From the NCBI GenBank assembly GCA_903813345.2, contig CAIIXF020000012.1, positions 7,029,615-7,093,614 of the forward strand: 64,000 nucleotides of DNA. The letters are read 5' to 3'. Below, piece by piece: positions 33,750 to 45,205 of this stretch. This DNA comes from Owenia fusiformis (taxonomy: Eukaryota > Annelida > Polychaeta > Sabellida > Oweniidae). The notes beneath the pieces were generated by a model, which saw only the letters and a program-made list of their open reading frames with translations, ran no database searches and was not told the DNA's origin. Positions within the stretch are counted from its first letter, which is position 1. Each line of letters starts with the position of its first letter. A program made the translations under genes and the position numbers.

Positions 33750-34760
33750 GAATCATATCTCACTTTGAAGACCACTCTACATTGGGGGAAGTGTTTGGCA
33801 TAGCTAAATGTAAGATATTGCCGCCTCAAAAATTATATTATCCTGTATTTCCATACACAAGTTCAAATTCGAAGAAACTCACTTTTTCTTTGTGTGAGAA
33901 TTGTTCGGAAAATGAGAATCAAGAACCATGTACATGCAAGGAGGATGAGTGAAGTTTCACAGGCACTTGGGTAACGCCTGAATTGAATTTGGCATTAACA
34001 CATGGCTATAAACTTATTCACATTCACTAAGTATGGCATTTTCCCGAAACCACCAAATATGATTAGGTGAATTCTGAAAAAGAGCCCGAAAATCAATCGT
34101 ATTCGGGGATGTTCACCGATTATGTTAATACGTTTTTGAGACTTAAGCAGAAAGCCCCGGGTTTCCCAAAAAATCTTCCCGATGAAAAATCAAAATAAGC
34201 TTACATAGCTAATTACTTAGAACATGAAGGTATCGAATTGGATATTCGAGAAATTGTTACAAACTTGGCTCTCAGGGGTGTCGCGAAAATATCACTCAAT
34301 CCATCGTGGGGGAAATTCAGAATGCAGAATTCTTTTCTAAGTACCAAAATATTTGACCTGGATGAACTAGAAGATTTTTTCAAACTTCTGGCTGATACCA
34401 CTAAAAGTGTATTATCTTGGGATGTACTAGACGATGACTATCTTTTGGTAAATAATATTGACGATAAAACAACAGAAATAGAAAATGATAATACAAATAT
34501 ATTTTTGGCCGTTTATACAGCAGTTTATGGTCGCATTAAGATGTACGAAAAATTACATCAGTAGGGAACCAGGGTGTTGTATTACGACACCGATTCTACA
34601 TTTTACGTATCTAAGCCAAACAAGATGACTTGACATTGAGTAATTACCTGGGTGGATTGACGAATGAACTGACTGAAGACAATTACATAACGCATTTTGT
34701 TTCCAATGGTCCTAAGAACTACGCCTATTCAAACCAACACAAGAACCAACTTACTTTAAC
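33722..34760 (+). pseudogene. Polinton-type DNA polymerase B fragment, unit 1
   Basis: Reads FEDHSTLGEVFGIAKCKI and CENCSENENQEPCTCKEDE, then a TGA at 33950. It goes on through TPELNLALTHGYKLIHIH, a stop where the other units read GAA, FLRLKQKAPG, a TAA at 34195 private to this unit, then SLNPSWGKFRMQNSF. The last is polymerase motif B, with the K-x3-N-x-x-x-G type signature. After a TAG at 34562 comes RVLYYDTDSTFYV, motif C with its catalytic Asp pair. Family: protein-primed DNA polymerase of Polinton/Maverick elements. Dead copy. Confidence 0.85.
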
Positions 34761-34763
34761 TTT

Positions 34764-35783
34764 AAGAAAGAATCATATCTCACTTTGAAGACCACTCTAC
34801 ATTGGGGGAAGTGTTTGGCATAGCTAAATGTAAGATATTGCCGCCTCAAAAATTATATTATCCTGTATTTCCATACACAAGTTCAAAATCGAAGAAACTC
34901 ACTTTTTCTTTGTGTGAGAATTGTTCGGAAAATGAGAATCAAGAACCGTGTACATGCAAGGAGGATGAGTGAAGTTTCACGGGCACTTGGGTAACGCCTG
35001 AATTGAATTTGGCATTAACACATGGCTATAAACTTATTCACATTCACGAAGTATGGCATTTTCCCGAAACCACCAAATATGATTATTAGAATTCCGAAAA
35101 AGAGCCCGAAAATCAATCGTATTGGGGGATGTTCACCGATTATGTTAATAAGTTTTTGAGACTTAAGCAGAAAGCCCCGGGTTTCCCCAAAAATCTTCCC
35201 GATGAAAAATCAAAATTAGCTTACATAGCTAATTACTTAGAACATGAAGGTATCGAATTGGATATTCGAGAAATTGTTACAAACTTGGCTCTCAGGGGTG
35301 TCGCGAATATATCACTCAATCCATCGTGGGGGAAATTCGGAATGCAGAATTCTTTTCCAAGTACCAAAATATTTGACCTGGATGAACTAGAAGATTTTTT
35401 TAAACTTCTGGCTGATACCACTAAAAGTGTATTATCTTGGGATGTACTAGACGATGACTATCTTTTGGTAAATAATATTGACAATAAAACAACAGAAATA
35501 GAAAATGATAATAGAAATATATTTTTGGCCGTTTATACAGCAGTTTATGGTCGCATTAAGATGTATGAAAAATTACATCAGTAGGGAACCAGGGTGTTGT
35601 ATTACGACACCGATTCTACATTTTACGTATCTAAGCCAAACAAGATGATTTGACATTGAGTAATTACCTGGGTGGATTGACGAATGAACTGACTGAAGAC
35701 AATTACATAACGCATTTTGTTTCCAATGGTCCTAAGAACTACGCCTATTCAAACCAACACAAGAACCAACTTACTTTAACTTT
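34764..35783 (+). pseudogene. Polinton-type DNA polymerase B fragment, unit 2
   Basis: Same content as unit 1 and the same TGA after the KEDE tail and TAG before motif C. It lacks the private TAA of unit 1, so the middle part stays open (35129-35584). Motif B reads LNPSWGKFGMQ and motif C YYDTDS. These are palm and finger residues of family B polymerases that use a protein primer. Confidence 0.85.
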
Positions 35784-36802
35784 TAGAAAGAATCATATCT
35801 CACTTTGAAGACCACTCTACATTGGGGGAAGTGTTTGGCATAGCTAAATGTAAGATATTGCCGCCTCAAAAATTATATTATCCTGTATTTCCATACACAA
35901 GTTCAAAATCGAAGAAACTCACTTTTTCTTTGTGTGAGAATTGTTCAGAAAATGAGAATCAAGAACCATGTACATGCAAGGAGGATGAGTGAAGTTTCAC
36001 GGGCACTTGGGTAACGCCTGAATTGAATTTGGCATAACACATGGCTATAAACTTATTCACATTCACGAAGTATGGCATTTTCCCGAAACCACCAAATATG
36101 ATTAGGTGAATTCTGAAAAAGAGCCTGAAAATCAATCGTATTGGGGGATGTTCACCGATTATGTTAATACGTTTTTGAGACTTAAGCAGAAAGCCCCGGG
36201 TTTCCCCAAAAATCTTCCCGATGAAAAATCAAAATTAGCTTACATAGCTAATTACTTAGAACATAAAGGTATCGAATTGGATATTCGAGAAATTGTTACA
36301 AACTTGGCTCTCAGGGGTGTCGCGAATATATCACTCAATCCATCGTGGGGGAAATTCGGAATGCAGAATTCTTTTCCAAGTACCAAAATATTTGACCTGG
36401 ATGAACTAGAAGATTTTTTCAAACTTCTGGCTGATACCACTAAAAGTGTATTATCTTGGGATGTACTAGACGATGACTATCTTTTGGTAAATAATATTGA
36501 CAATAAAACAACAGAAATAGAAAATGATAATACAAATATATTTTTGGCCGTTTATACAGCAGTTTATGGTCGCATTAAGATGTACGAAAAATTACATCAG
36601 TAGGGAACCAGGGTGTTGTATTACGACACCGATTCTACATTTTACGTATCTAAGCCAAACAAGATGACTTGACATTGAGTAATTACCTGGGTGGATTGAC
36701 GAATAAACTGACTGAAGACAATTACATAACGCATTTTGTTTCCAATGGTCCTAAGAACTACGCCTATTCAAACCAACACAAGAACCAACTTACTTTAACT
36801 TT
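35784..36802 (+). pseudogene. Polinton-type DNA polymerase B fragment, unit 3
   Basis: Shares the TGA and TAG of the other units and has its own one-base deletion near 36033 in the NLALTH segment. The middle part is open from 36106 to 36603 and keeps motif B. The downstream part keeps motif C and the LGGLTN(E/K)L and GPKNYAY segments that follow motif C in this polymerase family. Confidence 0.85.
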
Positions 36803-37790
36803 TAGAAAGAATCATATCTCACTTTGAAGACCACTCTACATTGGGGGAAGTGTTTGGCATAGCTAAATGTAAGATATTGCCGCCTCAAAAATTATATTAT
36901 CCTGTATTTCCATACACAAGTTCAAAATCGAAGAAACTCACTTTTTCTTTGTGTGAGAATTGTTCGGAAAATGAGAATCAAGAACCATGTACATGCAAGG
37001 AGGATGAGTGAAGTTTCACGGGCACTTGGGTAACGCCTGAATTGAATTTGGCATTAACACATGGCTATAAACTTATTCACATTCACGAAGTATGGCATTT
37101 TCCCGAAACCACCAAATATGATTAGGTGAATTCTGAAAAAGAGCCTGAAAATCAATCGTATTGGGGGATGTTCACCGATTATGTTAATATGTTTTTGAGA
37201 CTTAAGCAGAAAGCCCCGGGTTTCCCCAAAAATCTTCCCGATGAAAAATCAAAATTAGCTTACATAGCTAATTACTTAGAACATGAAGGTATCGAATTGG
37301 ATATTCGAGAAATTGTTACAAACTTGGCTCTCAGGGGTGTCGCGAATATATCACTCAATCCATCGTGGGGGAAATTCAGAATGCAGAATTCTTTTCCAAG
37401 TACCAAAATATTTGACCTGGATGAACTAGAAGATTTTTTCAAACTTCTGGCTGATACCACTAAAAGTGTATTATCTTGGGATGTACTAGACGATGACTAT
37501 CTTTTGGTAAATAATATTGACAATAAAACAACAGAAATAGAAAATGATAATACAAATATATTATTGGCCATTTATACAGCAGTTTATGGTCGCATTAAGA
37601 TGTACGAAAAATAACATCAGTAGGGAACCAGGGTGTTGCATTACAACACAGATTCTACATTTTACGTATCTAAGCCAAACAGGATGACTTGACATTGAGT
37701 AATTACCTGGGTGGATTGACGAATGAACTGACTGAAGACGATTACATAACGCATTTTGTTTCCACTGGTCCTAAGAACTACGCCTATTTG
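36803..37790 (+). pseudogene. Polinton-type DNA polymerase B fragment, unit 4
   Basis: Middle part open from 37126 to 37614, here ending at a new TAA (MYEK then stop) a few codons before the shared TAG. In motif C the TAC-GAC of the other copies is changed to TAC-AAC (37644), so the first catalytic Asp is lost. Downstream it reads LGGLTNELTEDDYITHFVS and GPKNYAY, then leaves the repeat near 37790. Confidence 0.85.
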
Positions 37791-38035
37791 AATATTTTTT
37801 ACATAACAGTTTTATTCAAGCCAACACACGAACCAACTTTAACTTTTACTTTAACTTTTATCTTGCCAATATAAGTAAAGTTTAATAGGTAAACTACCTG
37901 ACATGACTAATGTCCTGGAGTAGGCACCCAAATAAACACTATTTAATATTGCATCATTTATTCCCTGTTACTTGGATTCACTGGTCTGGTATGCTCAAGT
38001 CAAAGAAACACATATGTTTTAACGGATCTTAAGTA

Positions 38036-38200
38036 ATGACCTGCAAGTTTCCTACATATTACATGGAGAGCAAACTTATTCAAGATGTGCGTTTGGATGC
38101 TTATGCTTATAACTCTACTTTAATGTACAAGCCTGCGAAAAGCAATGTTTTTGTGTTTCAGGAAATGCAATCTTTTGTTGGTATATTAAAATATCATTAA
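38036..38200 (+). CDS. 54-residue ORF downstream of the polymerase array
   Basis: ATG to TAA with balanced composition: MTCKFPTYYMESKLIQDVRL, then DAYAYNSTLMYKPAKSNVFV. It lies between the array and its right flanking repeat. I do not recognise it. It may be another Polinton remnant, since it is carried in the same bracketed segment. Weak support. Confidence 0.25.
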   Translation: MTCKFPTYYMESKLIQDVRLDAYAYNSTLMYKPAKSNVFVFQEMQSFVGILKYH

Positions 38201-38415
38201 TATCATCATTAATATAATTATTAAGATTCTAAACTAGTATTCCGTACAGACGTTTATCTAGATTCATCAGGATTGATCTCCAATCTAAGTTATTTAGTTA
38301 TTTTTAAAGTCATGTCATTCTTATATTGTAATTTTAGGACCACTCCTGCACTTCGTGATATTGATCAAACCTCAACCTTAAGAATTATTTTTAATTCATA
38401 CATTTTGTACAGAAA

Positions 38416-38463
38416 TTTGACTAAATTTATCGATGTGGTGGAGCAGGTCGTTTTTACAGAAAT
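38416..38463 (+). repeat. right flanking direct repeat of the polymerase array
   Basis: Matches 33703-33749. The shared core is GGAGCAGGTC followed by (A/G)TTTTTACAGAAA. Copies bracket 4.7 kb. Confidence 0.7.
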
Positions 38464-38951
38464 TTAAAGATCTTTGCACAATCTTTTTAACTGAAAATCT
38501 GCATGTCTTATATCAATTATTATGTCACTGACATGTTGGGCCAGTGAATTGTCGTTTAAAAATGAAATAGCTAAAATAATTTGTGAAGAAATACATGTTT
38601 TAAGAAATGATGTTCCTCATGATGATACCCGCAATGAGGGCCTCAGCAGTGATAGAAGATTCACTGAACTTTACATTGAAACATGACAAATCAGAATGGA
38701 GGATTTTACTGTTTTTCTTTATACCTTCACTTTGGGGTATTATTCCTGATGAATATTTTGTTTATTTCTTTATTGTGCTGACATCTATAAATTAATATAC
38801 ACTTCATTTGCTGATCTGAGATCACAGGCTGAGACTGGTGTCAGGGTGTCTGTCTGTCTTCAGAAGTTAATTTTGTGGAAATTTCAAAGCTGTTTTGAAA
38901 AGATTAGCAAACTTTTGATTCACTTTTGATTTTTGAATTGTTGACAAAATT

Positions 38952-39776
38952 ATGACCCTGGAAATTGATTCATTTAAGGTTCTACAAAGTGATAACATGA
39001 ATCCCATTTTCGCGCATCTATGCATGATATGCGTATGCATATGGAAAAGGGAAAGACAAGTGATAATGGATTGTAAGGACCCAAATAAATGCAGTACATA
39101 TGGTAAGTGTGATAGGGGCAACTGTAACATATAAATTACACAGAGGATAGAAAGCACTTAGTCTGCTCCCTCAGCTACACCAAGGATGACTGGTTCGACC
39201 ACTGAACTATTCACCACTACAACGATTGATGGATAGATCAAATTGAAAGCCACTAGCAGCACTGACCTGTCCCTTTCCTGGAAGATAGCGATTGGTGTAA
39301 CTGTCATCATTTCTTGCATAACTGGCTGTGGTAAGTTACTCTCCCACTAAAATGTATATTTTTATTTGGCTTTGCACTCTGGAATTTGGTATATGCATGA
39401 ATATAACTGAATATAGTTAAATGACATTCACTATGGCAGATATCTTCTTCAAAACAATATAATCATGAATATATGTTCAGGACTGTCAGAGGCCCCTGAA
39501 ATAGAATGCTTGACTGTTCCTGTTCCAATGATGGAGAGGGGAAATATTTAGTAGTGTTACCCAATTACTCTATGCAACATGGTTTTGCTCCCAGACGGAC
39601 GAACTCAAATTGCTTTTGGGAATTGTGCAACCAATGTTTCTACAGAGATCTCAGAGGATATATCGACCGAGAGTCAAACCCGCTACACGATCAACACTTC
39701 TATTTCGGATGACTCGTCTATTACACAAGAATCAGTTTCATTACATAATACTGATTCAGACTCACACTTGTGATTA
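38952..39776 (+). pseudogene. fragment of a type I membrane protein, two candidate exons
   Basis: Around 39061-39134 a short Cys-rich stretch (DCKDPNKCSTYGKCDRGNC) is followed, in the same frame but after stops, by a Ser/Thr stalk (SAPSATPRMTGSTTELFTTT) and a hydrophobic segment WKIAIGVTVIISCITGC. That segment ends at a GTAAGTT donor near 39331. A second piece follows an acceptor TATGTTCAG (39481). It is open to 39776 except for a TAG-TAG pair, and has the Ser/Thr/Asp-rich look of a cytoplasmic tail. Together this resembles a single-pass receptor with Cys-rich ectodomain, stalk, TM and tail. The four in-frame stops indicate a pseudogene. Family unknown. Confidence 0.35.
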
Positions 39777-40594
39777 GTGACTCATCTGATGTTACAACTG
39801 TTCCCACAATGAAGCCAGAATTAATATTGACAAATTCTTAATGACTGTGTATTCATCAGAATATTAGAATTAGGTATGTGTTGAAAACACATCGACCTAT
39901 TTGACTCAGGCAATTAAAGTTTTATGATTATTTGTCTGTATGATAGCTTGGGTTGATCTGTAAATGTATTACTAGATTGCTGGAGTTTAATTAACAGTAT
40001 TATGGTGCAAGTGTAGATTAATCTAAGCTTTGATTTCTTGTTCAACATTCAATGATGACATTTTAAGCTTAGGATAACAGTTTTGTCAAGCCATAAAGGT
40101 TTGTTATTTGGTAAGATATGAGATGTAGTAGAGATGTATTGCTTAGAGTGAACCCCCCCTGGGAACACTTCATGATGCATCTGTTCATTTGTAAGAGACT
40201 AAATCAATGTATCTCCCCCTCCCTAAGCGAATATAGCTCCCAATGTTTAATAAATAATATCACCTATGCAATTGAGCTCATTCACCCTTAGAAATACTAT
40301 AGGTGCTGTACAAAATGGAAACAGCTTTTTCCTTTCTAAAAGTCACAACAACTCTGAGTGTTTGTAAAAAAGAAAGAAGAACACTAAGTTTCTAAAAAAT
40401 GATGATGAACAGATAGCGTTAAGTAAATCATTCTTTCAACGCATGAAAAAAAATATCCATGAGATTGAGCTTTGGACGGAGAATTTCCTGCTGAACCATT
40501 AGATAAAACAGCACAAAATCATAGACAATACCTATTTTGTTACGGGGCAAGAAGACAATGTTACCATAAGTAAAATGGGAAAACACCAGCACAA
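39777..40594. other. intergenic, no gene seen
   Basis: AT-rich sequence with frequent stops and no recognised repeat. Confidence 0.4.
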
Positions 40595-40783
40595 GGTGAT
40601 TACTTTAAGCTTACTTCAACAGCTAGTCAGGAAGATACTTGTCTTAAGTTTTTGTATAGATTTTTTAATGACGCAAATGGAAAAAGAACTTTTGTGAATT
40701 CATGGATATTAGACTATGATTCCATTCATAAACGTTACCAGCAAGAAAAATTTACTTTGATAGATGTTGAATCGCTCGAGTAA
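40595..40783 (+). pseudogene. 63-residue open fragment, unrecognised
   Basis: The frame GDYFKLTSTASQEDTCLKFL...NDANGKRTFVNSWILDYDSI is open to TAA 40781, with natural-looking composition and no ATG start. A stop lies 24 bases upstream (40571). It is probably a leftover of a gene or element in this accessory region. Nothing identifies it. Confidence 0.3.
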
Positions 40784-41228
40784 AGAACTCCCTCAGACAG
40801 TGTGTTGGCGAGACATTGTATAGCGTTCCTGGTCAACTGATGCAACTGAATTATTAGCCATGGCCAAGTTAGTGATTGCAAAAACTTCATCATAATTATA
40901 GTATATTTGAGAACATAAAGATCTATTGGTGATGTTCTGTTTTCCTTTTATAGCTCAAAATTCATATTTCTGACAAAATTTGATTTTACTAGGTATGATC
41001 ATGTAAACGATGACTTGAATAAACGAATGGATGAATTTTTGGCTGTTGAGTGTCACATGTGAAATATATCTTAGGACGGCATATGAAACAGCACAGTAAT
41101 TAAATATTTGACAAAGTATGATCGTCTTATCGCATTCGCATCAATTTAGTAATTAACTAATGCATTTCACCTTTATGAATGAGGATTAAGAGTAGATTGA
41201 TTTCAGAATGTAAGTTACTACGCCATAT

Positions 41229-41740
41229 ATGCGGAGTATTCTTGGCCGAAAAAGAATTGCAAATACATATGGTATTTACGCATCAGCAGAACCTCAGAAT
41301 GAAGGGGTGCCAGGCAGGACATTCAAGAAACTAAATGAGAAAGAATTGTGGAAGTCAATGAACAATTTTGATGTGGTAGCAGCACAAGTAGCAGGAAATT
41401 ACAAAAAAAATGTAATGATGTCAGATTTGGAAATACAAGAAATATGTGTTAAGACAATGTATATGGTTAAAATGCTACTTGAATACATATCGGTGGTGAA
41501 AAAATGTTTTATAGAAAAGTATCTTTAGCAAGGTCATCTAGAATCAGAGGTAATGAACATCAGAGGAATTACAACGCCAATGTGGATAAGATTAATGCAA
41601 ACTTGTCACACGAACTAAAGAATGCAACAAGGATATACATGTGGAGGACCAAGGGCCAGATTTTGAATGGTTTGGCCATGCTAGACACTGATGGTATCCA
41701 TTTCAATGAGGATGGTCATTATAAATACTGGTACAGTTGA
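41229..41740 (+). pseudogene. second SGNH-hydrolase-like ORF, frameshifted
   Basis: Two overlapping frames: 41229-41528, with NNFDVVAAQVAGNYKKNVMM and a following helix, and 41504-41740, with NANVDKINANLSHELKNATR and ending MLDTDGIHFNEDGHYKYW. DGIH is the Asp-x-x-His block V of SGNH hydrolases. The block III position that reads GGND in the 30-kb relative is AGNY here, so its Asp is gone. The frame change between the two parts lies near 41500. Like the 30-kb copy, this is likely carried by a retroelement. A leader with a TATA box and a small gag-like ORF lies 280-580 bases downstream. Confidence 0.5.
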
Positions 41741-42021
41741 CAAGTCAATACACTGCACAGGCATTTTAGGCGTAAAGAAATGTAGATTTGCTAAGCTTAT
41801 GGAAATCTCATTAGTTAGGCTAAGTTCGTGCACTGATCAGGAAGCGTTGGTAATTATTCTTACTGCTAGGGGAGGTACAGTAAAAAGGGGAGGAGTTAAC
41901 AGAAACCGTGTATAAGTAAACAAAATTTCCATTGTAAGGCAGGTGTTTGGCTGTCACTCTTATTGAGTCAGCCAATCAGTGCTAGGCAGGATTAGGGAGT
42001 AGGAACTGACGTTAGGATGAG

Positions 42022-42029
42022 GTATAAAA
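42022..42029 (+). promoter_or_regulatory. TATA box before the 42085 ORF
   Basis: GAGGTATAAAATGGGAGG is a good TATA element about 60 bases before the ATG at 42085. It suggests a transcription start near 42050, consistent with an LTR or retroelement promoter or with a small gene. Confidence 0.45.
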
Positions 42030-42084
42030 TGGGAGGACTGAACAGGTTTAAGTTAGCCTGAATGGGGTTGCCAACGTAAGAATC

Positions 42085-42321
42085 ATGACAGACACCAAAG
42101 AATCTCAAGTGCTGGCGGCAGTCTTGAAGCCATCAAAAACAGTTGGATCAATCAGCAGTCGGATCCAGGGAATCGACCGTCTAGATGTGACATTACCAAT
42201 GGCGAGATTGGTAGCGGAGGCCGAGCGGGCATCAAGGAGCCTAGGCATTCAAGCCAGAGATCTCCGGACAATGTTAGTTCGCATCGACCACAATCAGATA
42301 AAACCTCTGACCATAACCTAG
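42085..42321 (+). CDS. 78-residue ORF, possible retroelement gag-like leader
   Basis: ATG to TAG: MTDTKESQVLAAVLKPSKTV, then ISSRIQGIDRLDVTLPMARL and a basic helical end. It is helical and GC-richer than its surroundings, with a TATA box just upstream, and ends two bases before the next ATG (42324), where Polinton polymerase coding begins. The T-L-P-x-x-R-L core is similar to the exon at 21969. Unknown function. The tight join to the polymerase remnant probably marks an element junction rather than an operon. Confidence 0.35.
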   Translation: MTDTKESQVLAAVLKPSKTVGSISSRIQGIDRLDVTLPMARLVAEAERASRSLGIQARDLRTMLVRIDHNQIKPLTIT

Positions 42322-42323
42322 AT

Positions 42324-45205
42324 ATGAGTAACCCATCGAATGCAAATTTGACAAATGAACAAACAGAATCTTTTGATTTAGTTTATAGAGGAAGAACTAC
42401 CTTTAAAAATGCCGTGGTTAAATTCATATACGACTCTACGATAGAGGAGGTAAATGAGGGGGCTCTGCTACGTAATCATAATGATACTCTAGAATGTATA
42501 TTTAGGAATATTTTGATAGAGAGCACTTGTGCCCATCATGATCACGACATGATACACATTGTTATTCAATACACCGATTTACAAACGCCAATTATTGTAA
42601 CGGCTAGATGTGTACGTGACATGACCAGTTCTGACATTTTGAACAAAGTAGAGAGCACTTTAAATTCTAACGAAACGTTGAAAATGGATTCGTAACTAAA
42701 TATTATTGTGTCAATTATCAAAATGCCATCAGGCTTAGGTCGTGTAAAAATACAAACACGTGATGACTTAAAACCAGTGCCAGTTGACAACTTTGATTCT
42801 TTTGAAGTATTGCTAGATTGTAAAATTATAATTGTGACCCAGAGACAAAGGAGATAAGATTACATATATCAACAAAAAGATGTGAAAATATACACATACA
42901 ATTTTTGTATTTTTGACCTACGATCCTACTTCATTATGACGCAGTAATTAATTATAAAGGTCTTTTCAACATGGATTTTTGTTATGGTTGTTCCAATTTT
43001 TATTCTAACGATAATCATAGTTGTAAATAAGTGTGACATATGTAACGAGACAAATGACAAGTGTATCGTTATTCCTGACGAGGTGCGGTCATGTGACGAA
43101 TGCTTAAAGAGTAACAATGCTTGTTACGAGAGGCATAAATTTGGTCGAGGTACATCGAACAATGTACCTCAAAAATCTTTATGTGAGGCTCGTTGGTATT
43201 GCATTACATGTGATAGATCGTATCTCGAAGAAGGTATCACATAAGTCGCATAAATGTGACCATTACAAGTATTACATATGTCACTATATTGTTCCTTACG
43301 ATCATATATGTTACATGAGAGCAGAGCCATTAAACTTTACCAAAAAGTTTAAAGTTGTATTTTACGATTTTGAAACACATCAAGATTCGATTATTCAATG
43401 TCGAGATGGTTATAAGCCTTATAACAAGGATAAATGCAATTTGTGTACAGAAAATGAAGTTTGCGCCGAGTGTAAGCTATGTACCAACTGTAATAGCTCC
43501 AAATGCTCTAGGCAACAACATACACCTATTTACGTAGCCGCCTTTTCAATTTGCTATCATTGTGTGGATAAAACAGAACTGGAGAAATGTTCCCATTGCG
43601 GTACACGTTGTTCTTGGCTCAAAACTCGAAAGGGTACGATTCATATTTTGTCTTGAAATATTTCTTGAGTGTTGGAATACATATATCCAACTTGACTTGT
43701 TCCGATTTAAAAATTACTTTGTTACAGATAGGACCATCACAAATTTTGGTGATACTATTAACCATTTGAATATGGCTCTTGCAAAGTTACCCAAAGCATT
43801 TGGGTTGCCTGAATTATCCAAGGGATTTTTCCCACATTTTATAGATTTGAATTCAGTAAATTAAAACATGTTTTATATTTGTATTGTTATATAGTTCATT
43901 TTATCAGGGCCAATAGTGCCTAGGCGTAGGCCCTGTACTACTGTATTGTACGACTTATTATTATGAAATAAAGAAAACATGAAAACTTGAATTATCCAAG
44001 GGATTTTTCCCACATTTTATAGATTTGAAATCAGTAAATTACGACAGGTTTTATATTTGTATTGTTATATAGTTAATCTTAACAGGGCAAATAGTGCCTA
44101 GGCGTAGGCACTGTACTACTGTATTGTACGACTTATTATTATGAAATAAAGAAAACATGAAAAAAAGTAAATTACGAGGGGGATATGGAATACCCCCCAC
44201 AAAGTGCTTACGGTCACGAAAATATGACTCATCAAAGACAGTTAGAATTTTACCATTGGTATCAGAGGGTAAAAGAAGAGGGGAAATTTAACTACACCGA
44301 AAGTCTAGCCTTCTATTGTAAGCAAGACGTTAGGATATTAGCTCAGAGTTTCATGAAATATAGGAATATGGTACTTTACGCAACATTTGACTTGGTCAAT
44401 CCAGGAATAGACCCATTGAGTTATTTAACAAATGCTAAAATGTGCCTTGCTATTTTCAGATCAAATTTTCTGAGAGAATATCACACGTGTACATTAAAAA
44501 ATCAATCAACCCAATCACTGGTATGAATTACCAACATATGTGTGAGATTACCGCAACACTTTGGAAAAATTGAAAGAAATATTCCCACTTGAGATAGTGA
44601 ATCATGAATGCGAGTTTAAAAAGGAAGTGAATCAAAATTTTGAGTTGTCAAAGTTTATGGCTACACTTAACTTAGTGGACCATCTGAACCCTAGAGACTC
44701 ATTTTTTGGAGGCAGATGAAAAACTCGGAGAGCAAATGCGTTACGTAGATTTCACCTCGCTTTATCCTAGCGTAATGAAATAAATAAATAATAAATAATG
44801 AAATTTTGACACATTTTGAAACTCACGCAACATTGGGGGAAATGTTTGGTATTGTGAAATGTAAAATATTAGCACCTAGGGACTTGTACCACCCTGTGCT
44901 ACCATAAGTTCAAAATCAAGCAAATTAACTTTTGCTTTATGTCAAAAATGTTGAGAAACTGAAAATCAAGAGGCGTGTATGTGTAACACGGATGAATGTA
45001 GTTTTACAGGCACCTTGGCAAAACCTGAATTGAATCTGGCATTAACACATGGGTATAACCTTTTACACATTTACGAATTATGGCATTTTCCCCCGAGACT
45101 ACCAAATATGATAAGAAGAATTTTGAAAAAGATCCCGAAAATCAAACACATTGGGGTATATTTACTGAATATGAGAACACATTTCTCCGTTTGAAGCAGC
45201 AGGCC
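42324..45205 (+). pseudogene. Polinton/Maverick protein-primed DNA polymerase B, decayed
   Basis: Most of the gene is present in several frames. In order: an N-terminal region (42324-42695, then MPSGLGRVKI at 42723); Cys/His-rich zinc segments (about 42970-43320, with CDICNETNDKC, WYCITCDRSY, HICYMRA); Exo I FYDFETH (43365); Exo II NSKGYDSYFVL (43615, another frame); ESLAFYCKQDVRIL with the Exo III Asp (44300); RDSFFGGR (44695); and motif A YVDFTSLYPSVMK (44745). Next come HATLGEMFGIVKCKIL and NLALTHGYNLLHIYELWHF, and coding breaks off after FLRLKQQ at about 45200. Motifs B and C are absent. Stops, shifts and a small duplicated insertion (43811-44166) show a dead gene. It is clearly related to the 33.7-37.8 kb array, but where the array has TGA this copy keeps Cys. 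Confidence 0.88.
43811..44166 (+). repeat. 178-bp tandem duplication inserted in the polymerase
   Basis: Two consecutive 178-base units. Each has about 50 bases of polymerase coding (ELSKGFFPHF...) followed by ~125 bases containing GTGCCTAGGCGTAGGC and ending TATGAAATAAAGAAAACATG. The second part looks like the 3' end of a short reverse-transcribed element with an A-rich tail. The polymerase part would be its target duplication. Polymerase coding resumes after it at 44168. Confidence 0.8.

Larger units (their letters stand above)
33744..37790 (+). repeat. four-unit 1020-bp tandem array of Polinton polymerase coding
   Basis: The word AATCATATCTCACTTTGAAG starts at 33751, 34771, 35791 and 36810, giving spacings of 1020, 1020 and 1019 bases. 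Units are head-to-tail and differ by scattered substitutions and single-base indels. Each unit covers the part of a protein-primed family B DNA polymerase from just after motif A to just after motif C. The last unit continues a little further and then diverges near 37790. Confidence 0.95.
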
